From the NCBI RefSeq assembly GCF_020829685.1, contig NZ_JAIVFR010000460.1, forward strand, positions 1 to 5,744: 5,744 nt of DNA. The letters are read 5' to 3'. The stretch comes from Nostoc sp. CHAB 5715 (GTDB lineage: Bacteria; Cyanobacteriota; Cyanobacteriia; Cyanobacteriales; Nostocaceae). Made by a program: the position numbers and the translations under genes. The notes beneath the pieces were generated by a model that saw only the letters and a program-made list of their open reading frames with translations, was not told where the DNA came from and ran no database searches. Of this stretch, positions 1 through 5,744 are shown piece after piece; the first letter of the stretch is position 1; each line of letters starts with the position of its first letter.

Positions 1-1254
1 GATTGTACCAAACAAGTCGTCATCTTCATCTTCAGCATAAGTTTCCCTGACTTCCCGATTTAGCTCATAGAGAGCATCTTGCAAATCGGCGTAGGCTTGG
101 TCAATACCGCGATCGCTATTTTCCTTAAGACTCTCTTTTAAGTCTCGGCAAATATTATCAATTCTTTGGCGGCGGTTTCGGGCAAACTGCATACCAAATT
201 CTAGTGCTACTTCTCTAAGCTGTCGTTCTGCTTGGAAAATCAACGCCTCAGAACGAGTCCGCTTTTCTACCCGTTCTTTACGTTCGCGATCAACATCGGC
301 GTATTTCTGAGCGTCTTGAATCATCCGATTCACTTCCGACTCATTCAAGGTGGAAGCGCCTTGAATGGTGATACTCTGCTCTCGCCCAGTGGTTCTATCT
401 AGGGCTGTTACCTGTAAAATACCGTTAGCATCAATATCAAATGACACCTGAACTTGAGGAATTCCTCGTGGTGCTGGTGGAATGCCATACAGCTTGAAAC
501 GTCCTAAAGACTTGTTGTTTGCTGCCATATCCCGTTCGCCCTGGACTACGTGAATTTCCACAGTATTCTGGTTATTTTCGGACGTGGAAAAAATATCAGA
601 ACGACGGACTGGGATGGTAGTATTGCGGGGAATGAGTTTTTTCATTACGCCGCCGATGGTTTCCAATCCTAAAGATAACGGTGTGACATCCAAAAGCAGC
701 ACATCTTTGAGTTCGCCTGCGAGAATGCCTGCTTGAATTGCTGCACCCACTCCCACGACTTCATCAGGGTTGACGTTTTCGTTAGGTTCTGTACCAATCA
801 AGTCCCGCACTAGCTGCTTCACCATTGGCATCCGTGTAGAACCACCAACTAACACCACTTCTTCAATGTCTCTGGGTGAGAGTCCGGCATCTTTGAGGGC
901 GCGTTTCACTGGTGTCCGCAATCGCCCCACCAAATCACCACACAAACCTTCAAACTGGGAACGTGTTAGACGAGTTTCCAGATGTTTGGGGCCTTCCTGA
1001 TCGGCAGCAATAAAAGGTAAGTTAATTTCGGTGATGCTGACAGAGGAAAGTTCAATTTTTGCCTTTTCCGCAGCTTCCATCAGACGTTGTAAAGATTGTC
1101 TCTCGCGTCTTAAATCTACCCCTTCGGCTTCCAGAAATTGCTCTGCTAGCCAATCTACTATTACTTTGTCAAAATCGTTACCACCAAGTTGCGTATCTCC
1201 ACTGGTAGCCTTGACTTCAAATATCCCATCGCCTACTTCTAAAATCGACATCAT
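1..1254 (-). CDS. dnaK: DnaK (Hsp70) chaperone, cyanobacterial type, truncated at both ends
   Basis: This is an ATP-dependent Hsp70 chaperone of the cytoplasm that works with DnaJ and GrpE in protein folding. The minus frame is open for 418 codons from an ATG at 1254 to base 1, with no stop, so the C-terminus lies outside the window. Visible landmarks are [11 protein letters not shown] (residues 19-29), the adenosine-site motif LVGGSTRMP (135-143), the interdomain linker DVLLLDV (184-190), the beta substrate-binding domain (about 190-298, with [15 protein letters not shown] at 239-253) and the helical lid (299-418) ending in an acidic EDEDDDLFG. About 200 N-terminal residues are missing, including the first phosphate-binding loop and the DLGGGTFD motif, so the product could not be a normal ATPase. 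True homology starts at about TCG (1248-1246); the two Met codons before it appear to come from the flanking Bacteroidota DNA. The lid sequence and a HIP1 octamer point to a cyanobacterial source. Which cyanobacterial dnaK paralogue this is cannot be settled here. Confidence 0.94.
   Translation of the reverse strand, partial: MMSILEVGDGIFEVKATSGDTQLGGNDFDKVIVDWLAEQFLEAEGVDLRRERQSLQRLMEAAEKAKIELSSVSITEINLPFIAADQEGPKHLETRLTRSQFEGLCGDLVGRLRTPVKRALKDAGLSPRDIEEVVLVGGSTRMPMVKQLVRDLIGTEPNENVNPDEVVGVGAAIQAGILAGELKDVLLLDVTPLSLGLETIGGVMKKLIPRNTTIPVRRSDIFSTSENNQNTVEIHVVQGERDMAANNKSLGRFKLYGIPPAPRGIPQVQVSFDIDANGILQVTALDRTTGREQSITIQGASTLNESEVNRMIQDAQKYADVDRERKERVEKRTRSEALIFQAERQLREVALEFGMQFARNRRQRIDNICRDLKESLKENSDRGIDQAYADLQDALYELNREVRETYAEDEDDDLFGTI
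109..116. repeat. HIP1 octamer GCGATCGC
   Basis: The palindrome GCGATCGC lies inside the dnaK lid coding sequence. HIP1 is strongly over-represented in many cyanobacterial genomes and is not expected to be enriched in Bacteroidota. One copy is weak evidence alone, but it agrees with the protein-level assignment of this segment to a cyanobacterium. Confidence 0.75.
1246..1254. other. Junction between cyanobacterial and Bacteroidota DNA
   Basis: Read on the minus strand, cyanobacterial DnaK similarity (SILEVGDG) begins at the TCG codon at 1248-1246. Intact DnaK would have the TFDV part of the DLGGGTFDV motif just before this. Instead there is ATG ATG preceded by an in-frame TAA (1257-1255) and then Bacteroidota-style promoter sequence. 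The crossover therefore lies within about nine bases. No terminal inverted repeat, target duplication, integrase or tRNA is visible beside it. This supports a chimeric molecule or assembly more than a mobile-element insertion, though sequence alone cannot prove it. Confidence 0.85.
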
Positions 1255-1278
1255 TTACTGATTTTTCAAATCCGGCTG

Positions 1279-1286
1279 CAAAATTA
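1279..1286 (-). promoter_or_regulatory. Bacteroidota -7 promoter box (TAATTTTG)
   Basis: On the minus strand the sequence TAATTTTG matches the Bacteroidota -7 consensus TAnnTTTG and is followed by CAGCC. A start codon pair (ATG ATG, 1254-1249) follows 24 bases later, which is normal spacing for a short leader. No convincing -33 TTTG is seen at the expected distance. The promoter probably served a native Bacteroidota gene that began at 1254 or 1251. The body of that gene is now replaced by the dnaK fragment. Confidence 0.55.
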
Positions 1287-1353
1287 CGAAGGTTTCAAAA
1301 AAGAACCACGATTAATTCCTTTTTTTCGCAAAATTCATCAAAAACAATACTTT

Positions 1354-3138
1354 TCAGATAGCCCCGGCAACCCCCGTGGGCTTGCTCACGCCATTTTCGT
1401 TAAATGCCTCAATCGCAAAGTAATATTTAACCCCAAGATTCAGTGCCCTGACCTCTTTTTCATTCGGCTCATCACCCCAGATCTGGTAGGTCTGATACAG
1501 TTTGTCAGGTGCCACACCCCAAAGGATGTTGTAGCCGGTAGCCCCCTCCACCTTATCCCATTTGATAAAGGCATTTCTTTCATCCTTATCCCTCACGGCT
1601 TTCAGGTTCTGAGGGGTGGCCGGTGCAAGCCCGCCACCATTTCCGAAAATACGGATATCACTCACTGCCAGGTTTGGCATTGGCACATGTATGTTTTCGA
1701 ATTTGATGTATCTGAAATTGACAGGCTTCGGCAATTCAATGTAAGCATTCGGACGGTCACGTTTCTCATTGGTATTGTCTGCAATTTTTACCCAGGTTTT
1801 CTGATCATTGGATCCGTAAATCCTGAACTGGATATAAACCTTAGGCTGGTTGCTGTCATAGATGTCTGATTTATAATCGGTGTAATTGATCTGGAGGGCA
1901 TTGATCGTGCATTTCTTTTCCAGATCGATACTCAGCCACTCGCCGCTTTTATTGCTTCCGGCTACCCAGAATGTCCTCGGGTTTTCGTCTGTGGTCAGGC
2001 CGGATTCAAATTTACTTTCTTTCTGAGAAGAGGATTTTGTTGGTTTTTTATAAGACAACAACATCCAACCTGTAAACAACTCATCTTTGTCTGTCCATTT
2101 CTTCGTTGGAAGTCGGTGAGGAAAATCGGCGAAGCGGCTGTTGCCGAACATCTGGCCATCTTTATCAAAACCGGCGGGAATCATATCGATTCTTCTTTCA
2201 AAATTCCAGTTGACTGCTATCCAGGGAGTGCCCATGTTCCAGTAGTTACCGTAGTTATCCTTAAAAGTGCACCCATGGCCCATTCCCTGCATAAAGCCTC
2301 CGGGTTTGTAAGCAATCGGGTTATAGGATGCATAAGTAAACGGCCCCAGGGGGTTGTCCCCGACATAGGTTCCGTTGGCATATACATTATACTCTGTGCC
2401 GGGGGCTCCGTACTGCAGATAATATTTCCCATTGTGTTTGGTCATCCACGCTCCTTCCGTAAAGGGCGTGATTTCAGACCTGTGGTCTTGCCCGAACCTC
2501 TCCCAGCCATGGTTTTTGGGATCAAGGTAAATCAGGGGTTTATAATCTGATTTATAGGTCAGCTTTTTGTTCTTGTCCAGCTGAGCTCCGAATAAAGGAT
2601 AGGTATTGGACGAGCCCCAGTACATATACCATTCTTTCAGCTCTTCGTCATAAAACAAGGCCGGGTCCCACGGACCGATATCTTTAGGCAATTGCGGCAG
2701 CCATCGGTTATAAAAATGCAGTTTGCCGTTTTCAGGAGTAGTGGTATAAAAGATCGGTCTTTGCTGAAAAGTCGACTGAAACAGAAAAAGCGTATCGTCT
2801 TTTGACCAGGCGGCCGGGGCACACATGTCTTCCATCGGCCAGCGGCTCGGGGTAATGTATCTCCAGTCTGACAAATCTTTCGAATGCCAGTACCCTCCCT
2901 GGATGGTATGAAACAAATAATATTCCCCTTTATGATTCACGATCACGGGGTCAGCTCCGGACCGGTAAGAAATCTTGTCGTTGACCTGCTCCCAGTTATA
3001 TTGGTAATTAATGTCCATGGGATTACAATACGTTTTGTTCTTGTGGCCATTGGGAGCCGGGATGTTAAGTTGTGGAGATTGAGCAAATCCGCTCATTGAA
3101 ATCGCAAAGGCAATACAAAACAGGATGGTTCTTTTCAT
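1354..3138 (-). CDS. Secreted GH43-like glycoside hydrolase with F5/8C and Fn3 domains
   Basis: This is a predicted exported enzyme of 594 residues that cleaves glycosidic bonds in plant or algal polysaccharide; the exact sugar cannot be told. A signal peptide (MKRTILFC...) probably ends after GFA (residue 19), and there is no lipobox. The catalytic part (about 55-345) fits a five-bladed GH43-type propeller. The likely general base is Asp63 in SGADPVIV, the second Asp is Asp158 in GPWDPALF, and the likely acid is Glu228 in TEGAWMTKHNGKYYL. A GHG motif at about 287-289 fits the usual central histidine. An F5/8-type-C (discoidin, CBM32-like) domain follows at about 363-498, then a fibronectin III domain at about 506-590. 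The frame extends upstream to 3204, but that stretch covers the promoter box at 3165-3172, so the ATG at 3138 is preferred; an ATG at 3144 is also possible. It ends in TGA. No SusC/SusD genes are visible beside it, and the permease upstream is probably a separate unit. The domain calls are by eye. Confidence 0.85.
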   Translation of the reverse strand: MKRTILFCIAFAISMSGFAQSPQLNIPAPNGHKNKTYCNPMDINYQYNWEQVNDKISYRSGADPVIVNHKGEYYLFHTIQGGYWHSKDLSDWRYITPSRWPMEDMCAPAAWSKDDTLFLFQSTFQQRPIFYTTTPENGKLHFYNRWLPQLPKDIGPWDPALFYDEELKEWYMYWGSSNTYPLFGAQLDKNKKLTYKSDYKPLIYLDPKNHGWERFGQDHRSEITPFTEGAWMTKHNGKYYLQYGAPGTEYNVYANGTYVGDNPLGPFTYASYNPIAYKPGGFMQGMGHGCTFKDNYGNYWNMGTPWIAVNWNFERRIDMIPAGFDKDGQMFGNSRFADFPHRLPTKKWTDKDELFTGWMLLSYKKPTKSSSQKESKFESGLTTDENPRTFWVAGSNKSGEWLSIDLEKKCTINALQINYTDYKSDIYDSNQPKVYIQFRIYGSNDQKTWVKIADNTNEKRDRPNAYIELPKPVNFRYIKFENIHVPMPNLAVSDIRIFGNGGGLAPATPQNLKAVRDKDERNAFIKWDKVEGATGYNILWGVAPDKLYQTYQIWGDEPNEKEVRALNLGVKYYFAIEAFNENGVSKPTGVAGAI

Positions 3139-3164
3139 GATCATTGTGATTAAAATATTCCCGT

Positions 3165-3172
3165 CAAAAATA
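3165..3172 (-). promoter_or_regulatory. Bacteroidota -7 promoter box for the glycosidase gene (TATTTTTG)
   Basis: TATTTTTG on the minus strand fits TAnnTTTG exactly. It lies 26 bases upstream of the ATG at 3138, leaving a short AT-rich leader without a Shine-Dalgarno sequence, as is usual in Bacteroidota. No clear TTTG is seen at -33. The box suggests that the glycosidase has its own promoter rather than depending only on read-through from the permease gene. Confidence 0.55.
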
Positions 3173-3188
3173 GGAAAAATTCTGTAAT

Positions 3189-3212
3189 TTCTCAGAATCG
3201 TCACAATGAGAA
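3189..3212. repeat. Inverted repeat TTCTCA-N12-TGAGAA
   Basis: Six-base arms TTCTCA (3189-3194) and TGAGAA (3207-3212) flank a 12-base spacer, just upstream of the promoter box at 3165-3172 when read on the minus strand. No T-run follows it, so it does not look like an intrinsic terminator. It could be a regulator-binding site for the glycosidase gene, but arms this short can occur by chance. Confidence 0.25.
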
Positions 3213-3247
3213 GTGTGTTTATAAATCCTGTGGCTTTATTTCATCAA

Positions 3248-3303
3248 CGGCTCCATTTTCCATACTCCTTGTTCCTGTCTCCCATCACCCTTCCTTCACC
3301 TTA
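3248..3303. other. Purine-rich (minus strand) intergenic tract
   Basis: The plus strand here is almost all C and T, so the transcript of the minus-strand genes would be G/A-rich. The tract covers the last codons of the permease gene and the first part of the spacer after its stop. No hairpin and T-run terminator is seen in it. It may be a local low-complexity remnant; no function is assigned. Confidence 0.35.
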
Positions 3304-4280
3304 CTACCCGAATACGCGATGACCACCCCGCAAAAAATGATGAGGGCAATGCCCATAAAACTAGTCAGGTGAGGAATGGCGTCGCCCAAAAGCACCCCGA
3401 AAAAGACCGAAAAGACAATATTGCTGTAGCCCATCGCCGAAACCGGCCCTACTTTTCCATAGGTGAAAGCCTTGGTCAGATAGATTTGTCCGATCAGGGC
3501 TGAAATGCTGAGGGCCCATATCCAGACCCATTGTATCCCGTCAGGCATCGTGAATTTCCCGACCAGGAATCCCAGGTAATCAGATTCAATATAATACCCG
3601 GCCATCAAGGAGAAAACCGGCAACAGAATGCCCGACAACATAAAAGAAAGAACAATAGACCGAGAATCGTAGATTTTACTCAGTCCTTTGATGCTGAGAT
3701 AGGCGAGTGCCGTTAATACCGCATTCAGAAGGCCGATGCTATGGTTTTTTAGTGAAAAGATATCAATTGAAATCTGTGGCAGAAAAATAAGGCATATCCC
3801 TGCAAAGCCGATGATCACAGCTATCCATTCCTTGGGTTTCATTTTTTCCTTAAGATACACCGCCGAAAAGACTGCCAGGAAAACCGGGTAAGATTGCTGG
3901 TAAGTGATGGCCACTCCAAGCCCGATTTTGGTGATGCTGTAAAAGAAAGTATAAAGGGCAAGCGTCCCGGTAATCCCCCTGAAAATCAGCAAAAAAGGCT
4001 TTCCCCCGATCTGGACCAGCGGCCGTTGGTTAACCGAATAAAAGATGAAAATCACACCGATGCAATTCCTGAAAAACACCAGTTCCACAGAGCTGATGTC
4101 TTTTCCCAAAACCCTGGTGCAGGCCCCGGAAACAGAAAAACAAAATGCGGCAATGACCATGTAAACAATGCCTTCTGAACCCTTGTCTATTTTCAATTCT
4201 TTCTGATTAACAGCCGTAAAATTAAAGGATTCAGCATCATTTTCTTCCGGTTTTTTTATAATTATTAATGCCGTTAGCAT
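3285..4280 (-). CDS. EamA/DMT-family permease
   Basis: This is an inner-membrane transporter of the drug/metabolite transporter superfamily; the substrate is unknown. From the ATG at 4280 the product has 331 residues. Two EamA repeats (about 37-166 and 182-325) supply about ten hydrophobic helices. The first begins GIVYMVIAAFCFSVSGACTRVLG. The second ends with the typical pattern AFTYGKVGPVSAMGYSN, then a short acidic turn (LLGD) and a last GIALIIFCGVVIA helix. The C-terminus is a short basic tail, SGSKVKEG. The start is uncertain. The open frame reaches a TTG at 4352, and the ATG at 4280 lies only nine bases below a promoter box (4290-4297). A TTG at 4196, preceded by GAAAGAA, would give 303 residues, close to the usual family length. 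The next ATG (4160) would cut into helix 1. The acyl-CoA dehydrogenase gene is divergent and shares the upstream region. Confidence 0.88.
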   Translation of the reverse strand: MLTALIIIKKPEENDAESFNFTAVNQKELKIDKGSEGIVYMVIAAFCFSVSGACTRVLGKDISSVELVFFRNCIGVIFIFYSVNQRPLVQIGGKPFLLIFRGITGTLALYTFFYSITKIGLGVAITYQQSYPVFLAVFSAVYLKEKMKPKEWIAVIIGFAGICLIFLPQISIDIFSLKNHSIGLLNAVLTALAYLSIKGLSKIYDSRSIVLSFMLSGILLPVFSLMAGYYIESDYLGFLVGKFTMPDGIQWVWIWALSISALIGQIYLTKAFTYGKVGPVSAMGYSNIVFSVFFGVLLGDAIPHLTSFMGIALIIFCGVVIAYSGSKVKEG

Positions 4281-4289
4281 CAGATATTT

Positions 4290-4323
4290 CAAATTTAAAG
4301 CCCTTTCAGTCAGTTCAGTCAAA
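4290..4323 (-). promoter_or_regulatory. Bacteroidota promoter for the EamA permease
   Basis: On the minus strand TTTG (4323-4320) and TAAATTTG (4297-4290) match the -33 and -7 consensus boxes, with a 22-base spacer slightly longer than typical. Transcription would start only a few bases before the ATG at 4280. The message would then be nearly leaderless, or translation would begin further in. The -33 box lies about 10 bp from the first copy of the repeated operator-like sequence. Confidence 0.55.
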
Positions 4324-4333
4324 AAAAATGTAT

Positions 4334-4349
4334 TGGTATGCTTGCATAA
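4334..4349. promoter_or_regulatory. Operator-like near-palindrome, copy 1
   Basis: TGGTATGCTTGCATA at 4334-4348 is identical to a second copy 42 bp downstream. Its core GTATGC-TT-GCATAa is a two-fold symmetric site with one mismatch at the last base. The central TTG (4342-4344) is placed where a -33 element for the rightward gene would sit. This form is typical of sites for dimeric helix-turn-helix repressors. The regulator is not in the window. Confidence 0.6.
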
Positions 4350-4365
4350 CAATTTTTTATTTCCT

Positions 4366-4372
4366 TATTTTG
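4366..4372 (+). promoter_or_regulatory. Probable -7 box for the acyl-CoA dehydrogenase gene (TATTTTG)
   Basis: TATTTTG is one base shorter than the Bacteroidota TAnnTTTG consensus. It lies 21 bases after the TTG at 4342-4344, a suitable -33/-7 distance. Transcription would start near 4377, inside the second operator-like copy, leaving a leader of roughly 45-50 bases. The assignment is an inference from position. Confidence 0.4.
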
Positions 4373-4375
4373 TGA

Positions 4376-4391
4376 TGGTATGCTTGCATAC
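4376..4391. promoter_or_regulatory. Operator-like palindrome, copy 2
   Basis: This is the second copy of TGGTATGCTTGCATA (4376-4390). With the following C it forms a perfect 14-bp dyad, GTATGC-TT-GCATAC (4378-4391). It overlaps the predicted transcription start of the acyl-CoA dehydrogenase gene. The spacing from copy 1 is 42 bp, four turns of B-DNA, so both copies face the same side of the helix. Confidence 0.6.
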
Positions 4392-4424
4392 TATTTATCC
4401 GAACTTATTAAATACCTTAAGATA

Positions 4425-5744
4425 ATGTCAGCAACAGCAGAAAAAACTTCATTGAATGGTGGCGAATTTTTGATCCGCGAAACAGAAGCACACCAGGTTT
4501 TTATTCCGGAAGAATTTTCGGAAGAACAACAAATGATTGCAGATACTTGCAGGGATTTTTTGAAAACAGAGATTCATCCCCGCCTGGAAGAAATTGACAA
4601 AGCCAAATCTCCCGATCTGATGTCTTCATTGATGGACAAAGCCGGAGAACTGGGTTTATTAGGTACGGCTGTTCCTGAAGAATACGGTGGGTTCGGAATG
4701 AATTTTAATACCTCTATGCTCGTAGCAGAGGTATTGGGTGCAGGACACTCCTTTTCTGTGGCTCAATCAGCCCACACCGGGATCGGCACCTTACCTATCT
4801 TATATTACGGTAACGAAGAACAAAAAAACAAATACCTGCCCAACCTGGCCTCAGGTGCCTGGAAAGCGGCTTACTGCTTAACAGAACCGGATTCAGGATC
4901 AGATGCGAACTCAGGCAAAACCAAAGCTGAGTTAAGTGCAGACGGCAAGACCTATAAAATCAACGGACAGAAAATGTGGATCACCAACGGTGGTTTTGCA
5001 GATATTTTTATCGTATTCGCCAAAATCGAAGACGACAAAAACCTGACCGCATTCATCATCGAAAAATCGTTCGGTGGCATTACCATGAACGAGCCTGAGC
5101 AAAAACTGGGTATCAAAGGTTCTGACACCCGCCAGGTTTTCTTCAATGACTGTGTTGTTCCGGTTGAAAACATGTTGTCGGCCAGAGGAAACGGTTTCAA
5201 AATCGCGGTTAACATCCTTAACATCGGTCGTATCAAACTGGCCTCCGCAGCAGTGGGTGGATCAAAAGGGGTATTGAACCAGGCGATTAACTACGCCAAC
5301 GAACGCAAACAATTCGGCATCTCGATCGGAAGATTCGGAGCCATCAAACATAAACTGGCCCAGATGGCCACTAAAATCTGGGTTTGTGAATCTGCCAATT
5401 ACAGGGCCGGACAAAACATAGACGACCTGATAGACACCCTGAAAGGCGAAGGCCTGACAGACGCCGAAGCCAAGTTAAAAGCCCTGGAACAATTTGCCAT
5501 CGAATGTGCCATCATGAAAGTGTATGGTTCTGAGGTGCTTGACCTGGTAGCTGATGAAGGTGTTCAGATCTATGGCGGTATGGGCTACTCAGCCGATGCT
5601 CCGATGGAAAGAGCTTACAGGGATTCGAGAATCAACAGGATCTTTGAAGGAACCAACGAGATCAACAGGATGCTTGTACTGGACATGTATCTGAAAAGAG
5701 CCATGAAAGGCGAGCTTGACCTGATGGGTCCTGCAACAGCCGTA
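4425..5744 (+). CDS. Acyl-CoA dehydrogenase, 3' end outside the window
   Basis: This FAD enzyme oxidises acyl-CoA to trans-2-enoyl-CoA, the first step of fatty-acid beta-oxidation, in the cytoplasm. The frame is open for 440 codons to the right edge. The N-terminal helical domain (about 33-145) contains GTAVPEEYGGFGM. The middle beta domain has the FAD-contact motifs YCLTEPDSGSDA (150-161) and KMWITNGG (183-190). The C-terminal helical domain contains YANERKQFG, QIYGGMGYS and IFEGTNEINR, where Glu408 is the expected catalytic base. All expected active-site motifs are present. The frame continues past the usual end of this core, which fits the larger (~600-residue) Bacteroidota form with an extra C-terminal domain as in VLCAD. 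The ATG at 4425 is chosen because it precedes the conserved domain by a short tail and follows an AT-rich leader; no Shine-Dalgarno is seen. Two operator-like sites lie in its promoter region. Chain-length preference cannot be read from this. Confidence 0.95.
   Translation, partial: MSATAEKTSLNGGEFLIRETEAHQVFIPEEFSEEQQMIADTCRDFLKTEIHPRLEEIDKAKSPDLMSSLMDKAGELGLLGTAVPEEYGGFGMNFNTSMLVAEVLGAGHSFSVAQSAHTGIGTLPILYYGNEEQKNKYLPNLASGAWKAAYCLTEPDSGSDANSGKTKAELSADGKTYKINGQKMWITNGGFADIFIVFAKIEDDKNLTAFIIEKSFGGITMNEPEQKLGIKGSDTRQVFFNDCVVPVENMLSARGNGFKIAVNILNIGRIKLASAAVGGSKGVLNQAINYANERKQFGISIGRFGAIKHKLAQMATKIWVCESANYRAGQNIDDLIDTLKGEGLTDAEAKLKALEQFAIECAIMKVYGSEVLDLVADEGVQIYGGMGYSADAPMERAYRDSRINRIFEGTNEINRMLVLDMYLKRAMKGELDLMGPATAV

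Noticed and set aside
770..1261. Two plus-strand open frames (770-1000 and 1031-1261)
   Set aside because: They lie antisense within the strongly conserved dnaK frame, and their translations resemble no protein family I recognise.
1240..1300. Insertion sequence or integrative element boundary at the junction
   Set aside because: No terminal inverted repeats, target duplication, transposase, integrase or tRNA sequence is visible on either side.
1300..1353. Possible intrinsic terminator after the glycosidase stop
   Set aside because: Only weak A/T pairing between short T and A runs is possible; there is no GC-rich stem followed by a T-run.
2116..2550. Plus-strand open frame of 144 codons
   Set aside because: It is antisense to the catalytic domain of the glycosidase, whose frame has clear GH43 motifs. 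The antisense product has no recognisable domain.
3139..3204. 22-residue N-terminal extension of the glycosidase (start at 3204)
   Set aside because: It would place the promoter box at 3165-3172 inside the coding region and bury the signal peptide, so the ATG at 3138 is the better start.
3894..4178. Plus-strand open frame of 94 codons opposite the permease
   Set aside because: It is a hydrophilic antisense shadow of membrane-helix codons, with no start context.
4334..4391. Start of a CRISPR array
   Set aside because: There are only two 15-bp copies with a 27-bp gap, and they lie in a promoter region with dyad symmetry. This fits operators, not CRISPR repeats.
4952..5236. Minus-strand open frame of 94 codons
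   Set aside because: It is antisense to the FAD-binding and C-terminal domains of the acyl-CoA dehydrogenase, which are well conserved in the plus frame.

Overview
The window joins DNA from two unrelated bacterial groups. Positions 1 to about 1248 hold the 3' two thirds of a cyanobacterial dnaK gene, read on the minus strand. The protein matches cyanobacterial Hsp70, and the DNA carries a GCGATCGC (HIP1) octamer typical of many cyanobacteria. From about 1249 to 5744 the sequence looks like Bacteroidota, probably a Cytophagales-type organism. It has TAnnTTTG-type promoter boxes, no strong Shine-Dalgarno sites, and Bacteroidota-type proteins. The switch falls within a few bases, and no insertion sequence, integrase, tRNA or repeat marks it. 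The simplest reading is a chimeric contig, clone or amplification product from a mixed sample such as a non-axenic cyanobacterial culture or bloom. A real insertion cannot be excluded from sequence alone.

Layout, left to right: (1) 1-1254, minus: DnaK fragment, open at the left edge and missing its first ~200 residues at the junction. (2) 1255-1353: short Bacteroidota spacer with a minus-strand promoter box that now points into the dnaK fragment. (3) 1354-3138, minus: secreted GH43-like glycoside hydrolase with F5/8-type-C (discoidin) and fibronectin III domains. (4) 3139-3284: spacer with that gene's promoter box and a purine-rich tract. (5) 3285-4280, minus: ten-helix EamA/DMT-family permease. 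(6) 4281-4424: divergent regulatory region with two copies of a 15-bp near-palindromic sequence exactly 42 bp apart. (7) 4425-5744, plus: acyl-CoA dehydrogenase, open at the right edge.

The Bacteroidota genes do not form one obvious pathway. The hydrolase would release sugars from polysaccharide outside the cytoplasm. The permease would move an unknown small metabolite. The acyl-CoA dehydrogenase would catalyse the first step of fatty-acid beta-oxidation. The most informative regulatory signal is the tandem operator-like pair in front of the acyl-CoA dehydrogenase, which may also affect the divergent permease. I found no CRISPR array, RNA gene, transposase or phage gene, and no clearly new multi-gene system.
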